The notes under the pieces were generated by a model. It saw only the letters and a program-made list of their open reading frames with translations. It was not told the DNA's origin and ran no database searches. A DNA stretch of 64,000 bases, from assembly GCF_024213195.1 (NCBI RefSeq), contig NZ_JANAVF010000009.1, positions 62,001 to 126,000 of the forward strand, written 5' to 3'. The translations under genes and the position numbers were made by a program. This DNA is from Streptomyces sp. TBY4. GTDB taxonomy: Bacteria; Actinomycetota; Actinomycetes; Streptomycetales; Streptomycetaceae. Each line of letters starts with the position of its first letter. Position 1 is the stretch's first letter. Positions 7,790 to 16,866 of this stretch are shown piece by piece.

Positions 7790-10096
7790 ATGCCCCGCAC
7801 CGCCCTGCGCATCTGCCCCCTCTGCGAAGCCACTTGCGGCCTCACGCTCACCATCGAGGGCGCCACCGTCACCGGGGCCCGGGGGGACCGCGAGGACGTG
7901 TTCAGCCGCGGTTTCATCTGCCCCAAGGGCGCCGCCTTCGGTGGCCTCGACGCCGACCCCGACCGGCTGCGGACCCCCCTCGTGCGACGCGACGGGCGGC
8001 TCCGGGAGGCCACCTGGGAGGAGGCGTTCCAGGCCGTCGCCGATGCGGTCCCCGCCCTCGTGCGGACGTACGGGCCCCAGTCCGTCGGCGTCGTCCTCGG
8101 CAACCCGAACGTCCACACCATGGCCGGGCAGCTCTACCCGCCCCTGCTCCTCAAGGCCCTCGGCACCCGCAACCTCTTCACCGCCAGCACCCTCGACCAG
8201 ATGCCCAAACACGTCTCCAGCGGGCTGCTCTTCGGGGATCCCTTCGCCATCCCCGTCCCGGACCTCGACCGCACGGACTTCCTCCTGCTGCTGGGCGCGA
8301 ACCCGGTCGAGTCCAACGGCTCCCTGTGCACCGCACCCGACTTCCCCGGCCGGCTCAAGGCGCTGCGCGCCCGCGGCGGCACCCTCGTCGTCGTCGACCC
8401 GCGCCGCACCCGCACCGCCGCACTCGCCGACCGCCACCTCGCACCGCGCCCCGGCAGCGACGCGCTGCTGCTCGCCGCCCTGGCCCGCACCCTGCTCGCC
8501 GAGGAGCTGACCGATCCGGGCGTACTCGCGGAACACACGCGGGGACTCGGGGAACTCGCCGAAGCGCTCGACCGTTTCACCCCCGAGGCCGTAGCACCCG
8601 CCTGCGACCTCACGGCCGATGAGATCCGCGACCTCGCCCGCGACCTCGCGGCCGCGCCGACCGCCGCCGTCTACGGGCGGATCGGCAGCTGCACCGTGGA
8701 GCACGGCACGCTCGCCAGCTGGCTGGTCGACGTGCTGAACATCCTGACCGGCAACCTCGACCGGCCGGGCGGAGCCCTGTTCCCGCTGTCCGCGACCGAC
8801 CGCGCACCCCGGCCGGCCGGACCCGGCAAGGGCTTCGGCCTCGGGCGCTGGCACAGCCGGGTCAGCGGCCATCCCGAGGCCAAGGCCGAACTCCCGCTGT
8901 CCGCGCTGGCGGAGGAGATCGACACCCCGGGGGAGGGGCGGATCCGGGCCCTCGTCTCCATCGCGGCGAACCCCGTGCTGTCCGCCCCCGACGGCCGGCG
9001 CCTCGACGCGGCCCTGGCCGGGCTCGACTTCATGGTCAGCATCGACCCCTACCTCAACGAGACCTCGCGCCACGCCCACGTGGTCCTGCCTCCCGCACCG
9101 CCCTCGCAGAGCGCCCACTTCGACTTCGCCTTCAACACCTTCGCCATCCGCAACCAGGTCCGCTATTCACCGCCCGCCGTCCCGCTCGAGGACGGGCGCA
9201 TGGACGAGTGCGAGATCCACGCCCGTCTCGTGCTCGCCGTCTCCGGCATGCACGGAACCGACCCGGCGGCCGTGGACGACCTGGCCATCGGCGCCACCCT
9301 CGCCCGGGAGTGCGCCGACCCGGACTCCCCCCTGCGCGGCCAGGATCCGGTGCGCCTCGCCGGGCTGCTCGCGGGCGGCAGCGGCCCCGAGCGCCGCCTC
9401 GACCTGATGCTCCGGCTCGGCCCCTACGGAGACCGCTTCGCGCCGGCCGCCGACCTGCCCGGGAGCGCCGCTACGGACACCCGCGCGGGCGCGCCCGACG
9501 GCGCGGCGGGCCCCGACAACGCGGCGGCCCCCGGCGGCCTCGGGCTGGAGCGGCTGCTCGCGCACCCGCACGGAATCGACCTGGGCCCGCTGCGGCCCCG
9601 GCTCCCCGGCCTGCTGAGGACGCGCAGCGGCGCCATCGAGCTCCTGCCGGACCCGATCGCGGCCGAACTCCCCAGGCTGCGCGCGGCCCTCGCCGACCGC
9701 CCCGCCGCCCTGGTGCTCGTGGGCCGCCGCCACCTGCGGTCCAACAACAGCTGGCTGCACAACGTCCCGGCCCTCACCGGAGGTTCCAACCGCTGCACCC
9801 TCCAGGTCCACCCGGAGGACGCCGCCCGGCTCGGCCTCACCGACGGGCGGCCGGCCCGGATCACCGCCGACGGCGGCAGCCTGGAGGTCCCCGTGGAGAT
9901 CACCGACGCCGTCCGCACCGGGGTCGTGAGCCTCCCGCACGGGTGGGGACACGACCGCCCCGGCACCCGCCTGTCGGTGGCCGCTGCCGTGCCCGGAGTC
10001 AACGTGAACCAGCTCCTCGACGGCAGCCGGCTCGACCCGCTCTCCGGTACGGCCGTGCTCAACGGCTTCCCCGTCGAACTGACACCCATCCCCTGA
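7790..10096 (+). CDS. Molybdopterin-dependent oxidoreductase with N-terminal [4Fe-4S] site
   Basis: 768 residues. A [4Fe-4S] ligand set Cys9-x2-Cys12-x3-Cys16 and Cys44 (ICPLCEATCGL, then GFICPKG) opens the protein. Molybdopterin-binding domains follow, with LGANPVESNG, VDPRRTRTA and LVSIAANPVLSAPD. A C-terminal MGD-binding beta-barrel has RSNNSWLHNVP, VHPEDAARLG and LPHGWGH. This is the bis-MGD superfamily of formate dehydrogenases and nitrate reductases; no partner subunit adjoins and there is no Tat signal, so it is probably cytoplasmic. An acidic/Ala-rich linker sits near residues 560-590. GGAGG precedes the ATG. The substrate is unknown. Confidence 0.88.
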   Translation: MPRTALRICPLCEATCGLTLTIEGATVTGARGDREDVFSRGFICPKGAAFGGLDADPDRLRTPLVRRDGRLREATWEEAFQAVADAVPALVRTYGPQSVGVVLGNPNVHTMAGQLYPPLLLKALGTRNLFTASTLDQMPKHVSSGLLFGDPFAIPVPDLDRTDFLLLLGANPVESNGSLCTAPDFPGRLKALRARGGTLVVVDPRRTRTAALADRHLAPRPGSDALLLAALARTLLAEELTDPGVLAEHTRGLGELAEALDRFTPEAVAPACDLTADEIRDLARDLAAAPTAAVYGRIGSCTVEHGTLASWLVDVLNILTGNLDRPGGALFPLSATDRAPRPAGPGKGFGLGRWHSRVSGHPEAKAELPLSALAEEIDTPGEGRIRALVSIAANPVLSAPDGRRLDAALAGLDFMVSIDPYLNETSRHAHVVLPPAPPSQSAHFDFAFNTFAIRNQVRYSPPAVPLEDGRMDECEIHARLVLAVSGMHGTDPAAVDDLAIGATLARECADPDSPLRGQDPVRLAGLLAGGSGPERRLDLMLRLGPYGDRFAPAADLPGSAATDTRAGAPDGAAGPDNAAAPGGLGLERLLAHPHGIDLGPLRPRLPGLLRTRSGAIELLPDPIAAELPRLRAALADRPAALVLVGRRHLRSNNSWLHNVPALTGGSNRCTLQVHPEDAARLGLTDGRPARITADGGSLEVPVEITDAVRTGVVSLPHGWGHDRPGTRLSVAAAVPGVNVNQLLDGSRLDPLSGTAVLNGFPVELTPIP

Positions 10097-10169
10097 GCTG
10101 GGGTTTTGCTCGTATTGCTCACGCGTGGACGTCTTGTTGGCCCCAGGAGGGGGCACCTAGGTTCCCCCC

Positions 10170-11636
10170 ATGCTGACCTTCCTCGGCTTCGCCATGATCG
10201 CGACCTTCCTGGTCCTGATCATGCTGAAGAAAATGTCGCCCATCGCGGCGCTCGTCCTCATCCCCGCGCTCTTCTGCGTGTTCGCCGGACAGGGCGCGCA
10301 GCTCGGCGGCTACGTCATCGACGGAGTCGGCAAGCTCGCGCCGACCGCCGCCATGCTGATGTTCGCCATCGTCTACTTCGGCGTGATGATCGACGTCGGA
10401 CTCTTCGACCCGATCGTGCGCGGCATCCTGCGCTTCTGCCGGGCCGACCCGATGCGCGTCGTGGTCGGCACCGCCGTCCTCGCCGCCATCGTCTCGCTCG
10501 ACGGCGACGGCTCGACCACCTTCATGATCACCGTTTCGGCCATGTACCCGCTCTACAAGCGCCTCGGGATGAGCCTGGTGGTGATGACCGGAGTCGCGGC
10601 CACCGCCAACGGCGTCATGAACACCCTGCCCTGGGGCGGTCCCACGGCCCGCGCCGCCACCGCGCTCAAGCTCGATGCCGCCGACATCTTCGTACCGATG
10701 ATCCCCGCGCTCGCGGTGGGCCTGCTCTTCGTCTTCGCCCTGGCCTACGTCCTCGGCCTCAAGGAGCGCCGCCGCCTCGGCACGCTGGCCCTCCCCGGGG
10801 ACACCGAGCGGTCGGCGGAGCCGGCCGGGGAACTCCTGGTCGCGGCCGGCGGCGGCCCGGGCGGCCCGGCCGCCGCCGGGGGCACGCGTACGGCCTCCGG
10901 CGGCTACGCCGCGTCCGGGGCGGGCTCCGTCCCGTCCGAGGCGCCCACCGGTTCCGGAGCGTCCACCGGTTCCGATGCCTCCGTCGAGGGAGGCTTCCAG
11001 GGCCTCGACCCGCACCGCGCGACCCTGCGTCCCCGCCTCTACTGGTTCAACGCGGGCCTCACCGTCGCCCTGCTCACCGCCATGATCATGGAACTGCTCC
11101 CGATCCCGGTGCTCTTCCTCCTCGGGGCCGCCCTCGCCCTCACCGTCAACTTCCCCCACATGCCCGACCAGAAGGCCCGGATCGCCGCCCACGCCGAGAA
11201 CGTCCTGAACGTCGCCGGAATGGTCTTCGCCGCGGCCGTCTTCACCGGCGTCCTCACCGGCACCGGCATGGTCAAGCACATGGCCGACTGGCTCGTCGGG
11301 GCCGTACCCGAGGGCATGGGCCCGCACATGGCCCTGGTCACCGGCCTGCTCAGCCTCCCGCTCACCTATTTCATGTCCAACGACGGCTTCTACTTCGGCG
11401 TCCTGCCGGTCCTCGCCGAGGCCGGCGCGGCCCACGGGGTCTCCCCGCTCGAGATCGCCCGCGCCTCCCTGGTCGGGCAGGCCCTGCACATGTCGAGCCC
11501 GCTCGTTCCGGCCGTCTACGTCCTCGTGGGCATGGCCAAGGTCGAGTTCGGCGACCACACCCGGTTCACCGTGAAGTGGGCGGCCCTGACCTCCCTGGTG
11601 GTGCTGGCGGCAGGGATGCTTTTCGGCATCATCTGA
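10170..11636 (+). CDS. CitMHS family citrate-metal/proton symporter
   Basis: 488 residues with about 11 membrane helices. Motifs match CitM/CitH-type transporters: FGVMIDVGLFDPIVRGILRF, LDGDGSTTFMITVSAM, GVMNTLPWGGPTARAA and, near the C-terminus, TYFMSNDGFYFGVLPVL. The family moves citrate complexed with divalent metal into the cell. A Gly/Ala/Ser-rich hydrophilic loop (about residues 215-285) in the middle is longer than in Bacillus CitM (general knowledge of that protein). It is a lone gene between the oxidoreductase and the aldehyde dehydrogenase. Confidence 0.92.
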   Translation: MLTFLGFAMIATFLVLIMLKKMSPIAALVLIPALFCVFAGQGAQLGGYVIDGVGKLAPTAAMLMFAIVYFGVMIDVGLFDPIVRGILRFCRADPMRVVVGTAVLAAIVSLDGDGSTTFMITVSAMYPLYKRLGMSLVVMTGVAATANGVMNTLPWGGPTARAATALKLDAADIFVPMIPALAVGLLFVFALAYVLGLKERRRLGTLALPGDTERSAEPAGELLVAAGGGPGGPAAAGGTRTASGGYAASGAGSVPSEAPTGSGASTGSDASVEGGFQGLDPHRATLRPRLYWFNAGLTVALLTAMIMELLPIPVLFLLGAALALTVNFPHMPDQKARIAAHAENVLNVAGMVFAAAVFTGVLTGTGMVKHMADWLVGAVPEGMGPHMALVTGLLSLPLTYFMSNDGFYFGVLPVLAEAGAAHGVSPLEIARASLVGQALHMSSPLVPAVYVLVGMAKVEFGDHTRFTVKWAALTSLVVLAAGMLFGII

Positions 11637-11659
11637 CCCCGCCCGCCCCTGGCGACGCA

Positions 11660-11678
11660 AAACTACCGGCGCTAGTTT
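11660..11678. promoter_or_regulatory. Operator candidate AAACTA-7-TAGTTT before the aldehyde dehydrogenase
   Basis: The dyad lies about 45 bp before the start. Its reverse complement shares AAACTAGCGNNGGTANTT with the site at 15195 between the TetR gene and the acyl-CoA dehydrogenase (16 specified positions identical). This suggests one TetR protein controls both units. Confidence 0.6.
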
Positions 11679-11721
11679 GTAGGGTGTTGCGATGTCAGGT
11701 CACGTGCTCGGGAGGATTGCC

Positions 11722-13134
11722 ATGAAGGCGCACGACGGGATGTACATCGGCGGCGAGTGGCGGGCCGCCCTCGGCCAGGACCGCATCGAGGTGCTCAACC
11801 CGGCCGACGAGCGGCCGATCGCCTCGGTCCCGGCCGGTACGGCCGAGGACGTGGACGCGGCCGTACGCGCGGCCCGCGCGGCCTTCCCGGCCTGGGCGGC
11901 CACGGCCCCGGCCGAGCGCGCCGCGCTCATCGGGGCCCTGCGCGACGTCCTGGTCGCCCGCAAGGCGGAGATAGCCGGGACGATCACCGCCGAGCTGGGC
12001 TCGCCGCTGGGGTTCTCGGAGATGGTCCACGTCGGGGCGCCGATCGCCGTGGCCTCCTCCTACGCCGAGCTCGGGGCCTCGTACGCCTTCGAGGAGCGGA
12101 TCGGGAACTCGACCGTGCTGCTGGAGCCGGTCGGCGTCGTCGGGGCGATCACCCCCTGGAACTACCCGCTGCACCAGATCGTTGCCAAGGTGGCACCCGC
12201 TCTCGCCGCAGGCTGCACCCTCGTCCTCAAGCCCGCCGAGGACACCCCGCTGACCGCACAGCTCTTCGCCGAAGCCGTGCACGAGGCGGGGATCCCCGCC
12301 GGGGTCTTCAACCTGGTGACCGGCACCGGACCGGTCGCCGGTCAGGCGCTGGCCGCACACGAAGGCGTCGACCTCGTCTCCTTCACCGGATCCACCGCAG
12401 TCGGCAAGCAGATCGGCGCCACGGCCGGCGCCGCCGTCAAGCGGGTCGCCCTGGAACTGGGCGGCAAATCGGCCAACGTCATCCTGCCCGGCGCCGACCT
12501 CGCCAAGGCCGTCGCCGCGGGCGTGGGCCACGTCATGAACAACGCCGGCCAGAGCTGCAACGCGCTCACCCGCATGCTCGTCCACCGCGACGAGTACGAG
12601 GAGGCGGTCTCCCTGGCGGCCGCCGCCGCGGCCAAGTACGCCTCCGGTGACCCCCTCGACCCGGGCACCCGTCTCGGCCCGGTCGTCAGCGCCAAGCAGC
12701 GCGACCGCGTCCGCGGCTTCATCACCCAGGGCGTGGAGGAGGGCGCGCGCCTTGTCGCGGGCGGGCCCGAGGCGCCGCACGAGCAGGGGTACTTCATCGC
12801 CCCGACCGTCTTCGCCGACGTCACGCCCCAGATGACCATCGCCCAGGAGGAGATCTTCGGCCCGGTGCTGTCGATCCTGCCCTACGCCGACCAGGACGAG
12901 GCCCTGGCCATCGCGAACGGCACCGACTACGGGCTGGGCGGGGCCGTCTGGGCGGCGGACGAGGAGACGGCCGTGGCCTTCGCCCGCCTGATGGACACCG
13001 GCCAGGTGGACATCAACGGCGGCCGCTTCAACCCGCTCGCCCCCTTCGGCGGGTACAAGAAGTCGGGCGTGGGCCGCGAGCTGGGCCCGCACGGCCTCGC
13101 CGAGTACCTCCAGACCAAGTCCCTGCAGTTCTAG
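11722..13134 (+). CDS. Aldehyde dehydrogenase family protein
   Basis: 470 residues of the NAD(P)-dependent ALDH superfamily. They include TPWNYPLHQIVAKVAPALAAG, catalytic Glu245 in LELGGKSANV, catalytic Cys279 in NNAGQSCNALTR, and EEIFGPVLSILPY. It oxidises an aldehyde to a carboxylate in the cytosol; the Ser-Cys-Asn active site and KKSGVGRELG end fit short-chain or aromatic aldehydes, but the substrate is not determined. The ATG chosen has GGGAGG six bases before it; an upstream in-frame ATG lacks one. The Zn alcohol dehydrogenase follows after 61 bp, so the pair may convert alcohol to acid. Confidence 0.93.
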   Translation: MKAHDGMYIGGEWRAALGQDRIEVLNPADERPIASVPAGTAEDVDAAVRAARAAFPAWAATAPAERAALIGALRDVLVARKAEIAGTITAELGSPLGFSEMVHVGAPIAVASSYAELGASYAFEERIGNSTVLLEPVGVVGAITPWNYPLHQIVAKVAPALAAGCTLVLKPAEDTPLTAQLFAEAVHEAGIPAGVFNLVTGTGPVAGQALAAHEGVDLVSFTGSTAVGKQIGATAGAAVKRVALELGGKSANVILPGADLAKAVAAGVGHVMNNAGQSCNALTRMLVHRDEYEEAVSLAAAAAAKYASGDPLDPGTRLGPVVSAKQRDRVRGFITQGVEEGARLVAGGPEAPHEQGYFIAPTVFADVTPQMTIAQEEIFGPVLSILPYADQDEALAIANGTDYGLGGAVWAADEETAVAFARLMDTGQVDINGGRFNPLAPFGGYKKSGVGRELGPHGLAEYLQTKSLQF

Positions 13135-13195
13135 CCGCCGTAGCCCCGTAGTCCCGCACGGTTCCAGCCCCGCAACACACACGGAGACGACGATC

Positions 13196-14275
13196 ATGGT
13201 CCGCGCCGCCATCCTGCCCGCCGTCGGAGCCCCCCTGGAGATACGGGACATCGTGCTGCCCGAACCAGGCCCCGGCCAGGTCCGGGTGCGGCTCGCCGCC
13301 GCCGGTGTCTGCCACTCCGACCTCTCCCTCACCAACGGCACCATGCGGGTGCCCGTACCCGCCGTCCTCGGCCACGAGGGCGCGGGCACGGTCCTCGCCG
13401 TCGGCGAAGGGGTCACCCATGTCGCCCCCGGCGACGGGGTGGTGCTCAACTGGGCCCCGTCCTGCGGGCAGTGCCACCACTGCTCGATCGGCGAGGTCTG
13501 GCTCTGCGCCAAGGCGCTCACCGGGGTGGGCGCGGTGTACGCCCACGACGCCCTGGGTGCAGAGCTGCACCCAGGGCTGAACGTGGCGGCCTTCGCCGAG
13601 GAGACGGTCGTCGGGGCCAACTGCGTCCTGCCCGCCCCCGCGGGGATCCCGCTCACCGAGGCCGCACTGCTCGGCTGCGCGGTCCTCACCGGCTACGGGG
13701 CCGTCCACCACAGCGCCCAGGTCCGCCCCGGCGAGTCGGTGGCCGTCTTCGGAGCCGGCGGTGTGGGGCTGGCCGCCCTCCAGGCGGCCCGGATCGCGAC
13801 GGAGGGACCGGTGGTGGCCGTCGACGTCTCCCCGGACAAGGAGGAACTGGCCCGGGCGGCCGGGGCCACGGAGTTCCTGCTCGCCTCCGAGACCACCGCC
13901 AAGGACATCCGCGCCCTCACCGGCGGCCAGGGCGCGGACGTGGCCGTCGAATGCGCCGGCCGGGCCGTGAGCATCCGGGCGGCGTGGGAGTCCACCCGGC
14001 GCGGCGGCCGTACGACGGTCGTCGGCATCGGCGGCAAGGAGGAGCAGGTCGGCTTCAACGCCCTGGAGATCTTCCACTTCGCGCGGACTCTCACCGGCTG
14101 CGTCTACGGGAACAGCGACCCCGCGCGTGACCTCCCGGTGATCGCCGACCACGTCCGGGCGGGGCGGATGGACCTCGGGGGGCTCGTCACCGACCGCATC
14201 ACCCTCGACGGGATTCCGGCGGCGTTCGACGCGATGCTGGCGGGCAAGGGGGGTCGCTCGCTGGTGGTCTTCTAG
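13196..14275 (+). CDS. Zinc-dependent alcohol dehydrogenase
   Basis: 359 residues of the medium-chain dehydrogenase family. Catalytic zinc ligands are Cys39 and His60-Glu61 (CHSDLSLTNG, LGHEGAG). A structural zinc lobe is Cys90, Cys93, Cys96 and Cys104 (CGQCHHCSIGEVWLC). The Rossmann motif is GAGGVGLAALQAARI. It resembles class III/Rxyl-type dehydrogenases that interconvert alcohols and aldehydes with NAD. GGAGA precedes the ATG. It is downstream of the aldehyde dehydrogenase in one probable operon; a G/C-rich repeat region follows. Confidence 0.92.
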   Translation: MVRAAILPAVGAPLEIRDIVLPEPGPGQVRVRLAAAGVCHSDLSLTNGTMRVPVPAVLGHEGAGTVLAVGEGVTHVAPGDGVVLNWAPSCGQCHHCSIGEVWLCAKALTGVGAVYAHDALGAELHPGLNVAAFAEETVVGANCVLPAPAGIPLTEAALLGCAVLTGYGAVHHSAQVRPGESVAVFGAGGVGLAALQAARIATEGPVVAVDVSPDKEELARAAGATEFLLASETTAKDIRALTGGQGADVAVECAGRAVSIRAAWESTRRGGRTTVVGIGGKEEQVGFNALEIFHFARTLTGCVYGNSDPARDLPVIADHVRAGRMDLGGLVTDRITLDGIPAAFDAMLAGKGGRSLVVF

Positions 14276-14360
14276 GGCCCGGCCGGGCCCTGGGAGGCCG
14301 CGGGGCGGAGTTCCCCTACCCGCCCTTCCACCGTTCCCCGGGCGCTGCCCGGACCCCGGT

Positions 14361-14382
14361 CCTCAAGCGCCGGACGGGCTGG
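14361..14382 (+). repeat. Degenerate copy of the intergenic repeat
   Basis: The core CCTCAAGCGCCGGACGGGCTGG resembles the better copies at 14431 and 54629. It lies in the gap between convergent genes among palindromic GGGGCCCC runs. Confidence 0.5.
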
Positions 14383-14430
14383 GAGGGGGCCCCGGGCTGC
14401 GCCCGGCCCCCCTGGGGCTCCGCCCCAGAC

Positions 14431-14461
14431 CCCGCGCCTCAAACGCCGGCGGGGCTGGATT
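14431..14461 (+). repeat. Dispersed intergenic repeat copy
   Basis: The 31-bp element contains CTCAAACGCCGGCGGGGCTG and matches the copy at 54629-54659 at 30 of 31 positions. The flanking palindromes (for example CTGGGGCTCCGCCCCAG) probably terminate the convergent alcohol dehydrogenase and TetR transcripts. Confidence 0.7.
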
Positions 14462-14518
14462 CGGCTCCGCCCGGCTGAAAGGCCCAGAGCCGGCGGAGCC
14501 GGGACTTCGCTGCTCCCG

Positions 14519-15175
14519 TCAGGCGTTTTCCCGCAGTGCCGCGTACTGGAGGGCCAGGCCGTCCAGCAGGGCCGCCAGGCCCGTTTCGAAGGCGCCCTCG
14601 TCCACCTCGTGCTGGCGTTCCGCCAGGAGGTGGGCCTGGCCCAGGTGCGGGTAGTCCGACGGGTCGTACGCCGTCTCGTCGTCCACGAAACCCCGGGCGA
14701 AGGAACCCACCGCCGAGCCCAGGATGAAGTACCGCATCAGCGCGCCGATCCGGGTCGCCTGCGCCGGCGGCCAGCCGGCCGCGGTCATCGCCCCGAAGAC
14801 GGCGTCCGCCACCCGCAGCCCGGCCGGCCTGCGGCCCGGCCCCCGCGCCAGCACCGGCACGATGTTCGGATGGTCGGACAGTGCGGCCCGGTACGAGTGC
14901 GCCCAGTCGCGCAGCGCGACCTGCCACTCCCGCCCGTCCCCGGCCTCGAACATCGACAGGTCGACCCGCGCGCTCACCGCGTCCGCGACCGCGTCCAGGA
15001 TCTCGTCCTTCGTGCGGAAGTGGTTGTACAGCGAAGGTCCGCTGACCCCCAGCGCCGCCGCCAGCCGCCGCGTCGAGACCGCCTCCAGTCCCTCGCCGTC
15101 CACGAGCGCGCCCGCCGCCTCGACGATGCGGGCTCTGCTGAGGAGGGGCTTGCGCGGTCTGGCCATGCGCCACAT
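14519..15175 (-). CDS. TetR family regulator with TetR_C-type ligand domain
   Basis: 218 residues. The DNA-binding domain reads RARIVEAAGALVDGEGLEAVS then RLAAALGVSGPSLYNHFRTKDE. The C-terminal domain (YRAALSDHPNIVPVLARGPG, GALMRYFILGSAVGSFARGF) is the classical TetR C-domain type. A second start, MARPRK at 15166, is possible; GGCAGG favours the longer form. It is divergent from the acyl-CoA dehydrogenase with an AAACTAGCG dyad between them, and the same dyad sits before the aldehyde dehydrogenase operon, so it probably represses both. Confidence 0.88.
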   Translation of the reverse strand: MWRMARPRKPLLSRARIVEAAGALVDGEGLEAVSTRRLAAALGVSGPSLYNHFRTKDEILDAVADAVSARVDLSMFEAGDGREWQVALRDWAHSYRAALSDHPNIVPVLARGPGRRPAGLRVADAVFGAMTAAGWPPAQATRIGALMRYFILGSAVGSFARGFVDDETAYDPSDYPHLGQAHLLAERQHEVDEGAFETGLAALLDGLALQYAALRENA

Positions 15176-15190
15176 AGTAAGGCCTGCCCG

Positions 15191-15214
15191 AATTAAACTA
15201 GCGGTGGTAATTAA
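15191..15214. promoter_or_regulatory. Operator candidate between TetR and acyl-CoA dehydrogenase
   Basis: An A/T-rich island in GC-rich DNA with AATTAAACTAGCGG then TGGTAATTAA. It lies 16 bp before the TetR start and 38 bp before the dehydrogenase GTG, so it could control both. The core recurs, inverted, at 11660. Confidence 0.6.
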
Positions 15215-15252
15215 CCCCGTACCGCCGCTCCCGTCCCGCCCGGAGGTGCCCG

Positions 15253-16404
15253 GTGAATCTGGAGCTCAGCGAGGAGCAGTCCGCCGTCCGCGATCTCGCC
15301 CGCGCGTTCACCGAGCGCGAGGTCGCCCCGTACGCCGCCGAGTGGGACCGCGCCGAGAGCGTCGACCGGGCCGTCGTGAAGAAGCTCGGCTCCGTCGGCT
15401 TCCTCGGCCTGACCGTCCCCGAGGAGTACGGCGGCTCCGGCGGCGACCATCTCTCCTACGTCCTGGTCACCGAGGAGCTCGGCCGCGGGGACTCCGCCGT
15501 GCGCGGCATCGTCTCCGTCTCCCTGGGCCTGGTCGCCAAGACGATCGCCGCCTGGGGGAGCGAGGAGCAGAAGCGCGCCTGGCTGCCGCGCCTGTGCTCC
15601 GGGGAGGCCCTCGGCTGCTTCGGGCTCACCGAGCCCGGCACCGGCTCCGACGCCGCCGCCCTGACCACCCGCGCCCGCCGCGAGGGCGACGCGTACGTGA
15701 TCAGCGGCAGCAAGATGTTCATCACCAACGGCACCTGGGCCGACGTGGTCCTGCTCTTCGCCCGCACGAACGAGGACCCCGGCCACCGCGGGATCTCCGC
15801 GTTCCTCGTGCCCGCCGACGCCCCGGGTCTGACCCGCCGCGCGATCCACGGCAAGCTGGGCCTGCGCGGCCAGGCCACCGCCGAACTCGTCCTCGACGGG
15901 GTGCGCGTGCCCGCCTCCGCGATGCTCGGCCCCGAGGGGAAGGGCTTCTCCGTCGCCATGTCTGCCCTCGCCAAGGGCCGGATGTCCGTCGCCGCGGGCT
16001 GTGTGGGCATCGCCCAGGCCGCGCTGGACGCGGCCGTCTCCTACGCCGCCCAGCGCGAGCAGTTCGGCAAGCCGATCGCCCACCACCAGCTGGTCCAGGA
16101 GCTGATCGCCGACATCTCGGTCGACGTGGACGCCGCCCGGCTGCTGACCTGGCGGGTCGCCGACCTGATCGACCGCGGGCAGCCCTTCGCCACCGAGTCC
16201 TCCACCGCCAAGCTCTTCGCCTCCGAGGCCGCCGTCCGCGCCGCGAGCAACGCCCTCCAGGTGCACGGCGGTTACGGCTACATCGACGAGTACCCGGCCG
16301 GCAAGCTGCTGCGCGACGCCCGCGTGATGACCCTCTACGAGGGCACCAGTCAGATCCAGAAGCTCCTCATCGGCCGTGCCCGCACCGGGATTTCGGCCTT
16401 CTGA
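15253..16404 (+). CDS. Acyl-CoA dehydrogenase
   Basis: 383 residues with the full family layout: N-terminal helices (LSEEQSAVRDLARAFTEREV), the beta domain with CFGLTEPGTGSDAAAL and SKMFITNGTWAD, and the C-terminal helices with QREQFGKPIAHHQ and HGGYGYIDEYPAGKLLRDA. The catalytic base is Glu363 in MTLYEGTSQIQ. It uses FAD to introduce the alpha-beta double bond into an acyl-CoA. GGAGG precedes the GTG start. Short- or branched-chain acyl-CoA is the likely substrate class. Confidence 0.94.
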   Translation: MNLELSEEQSAVRDLARAFTEREVAPYAAEWDRAESVDRAVVKKLGSVGFLGLTVPEEYGGSGGDHLSYVLVTEELGRGDSAVRGIVSVSLGLVAKTIAAWGSEEQKRAWLPRLCSGEALGCFGLTEPGTGSDAAALTTRARREGDAYVISGSKMFITNGTWADVVLLFARTNEDPGHRGISAFLVPADAPGLTRRAIHGKLGLRGQATAELVLDGVRVPASAMLGPEGKGFSVAMSALAKGRMSVAAGCVGIAQAALDAAVSYAAQREQFGKPIAHHQLVQELIADISVDVDAARLLTWRVADLIDRGQPFATESSTAKLFASEAAVRAASNALQVHGGYGYIDEYPAGKLLRDARVMTLYEGTSQIQKLLIGRARTGISAF

Positions 16405-16479
16405 GCGCCGAAGTTCCTGAGTACGTAAGTGAGTACGTGCGCGGATGTGCGGCGGCCCGGCCCGCCCGAAGCTGGATCC

Positions 16480-16791
16480 ATGAACGAGACACCGGTCAAG
16501 CAGCAGAACACGGGGGCCTACTACGGCCAGGCGGTCGCCTCCTTCGGCATCGCCATCGGTGCGGTGGCCCTGGGGATCTACAACATGGACGCCGACGGCT
16601 GGGTCCGCGCCTTCCTCGGCATCGCGGTCCTCTACCTCACCACCTCCGCCTTCACCCTCGCCAAGGTGATCCGCGACCGCCAGGAGGTCACCCAGATCGT
16701 CAGCCGGGTCGACCAGGCCAGGATGGAGAAGATCATGACGGGCTACGATCCCTTCGCCGTCCCGAAGCAGCCCAGCCCCCAGGATCGCTAA
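16480..16791 (+). CDS. YiaA/YiaB family inner membrane protein
   Basis: 103 residues with two membrane helices (about 22-42 and 50-70). They are in the YiaAB pattern: YYGQAVASFGIAIGAVALGI, then WVRAFLGIAVLYLTTSAFTLAKVIRDRQE. The C-terminal tail has KIMTGYDPFAV. Function is unknown. The ATG MNETPVK is the only start with the usual short N-terminus. Its stop codon lies inside a TAAGCGCTTGCTCA operator-like motif of the next gene. Confidence 0.85.
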   Translation: MNETPVKQQNTGAYYGQAVASFGIAIGAVALGIYNMDADGWVRAFLGIAVLYLTTSAFTLAKVIRDRQEVTQIVSRVDQARMEKIMTGYDPFAVPKQPSPQDR

Positions 16792-16802
16792 GCGCTTGCT
16801 CA
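16789..16802 (+). promoter_or_regulatory. TAAGCGCTTGCTCA operator-like motif before TetR
   Basis: The 14-mer is identical to one at 17992-18005. It contains a dyad (AGCAAGCGCTT on the other strand) similar to operators of TetR regulators of acyl-CoA or steroid-ring degradation such as KstR2. It lies 65 bp before the TetR gene at 16867. Confidence 0.6.
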
Positions 16803-16866
16803 CCCCTCCGGTAAGCTGTTCCTCCCGGGATGTTCATTCCTGCGGGCCGAAGAGGGGGAGTGAGCG

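Noticed and set aside
8134..8613. Minus-strand open frame in the molybdopterin oxidoreductase
   Set aside because: Ser/Arg-rich shadow without ribosome site or homology features.
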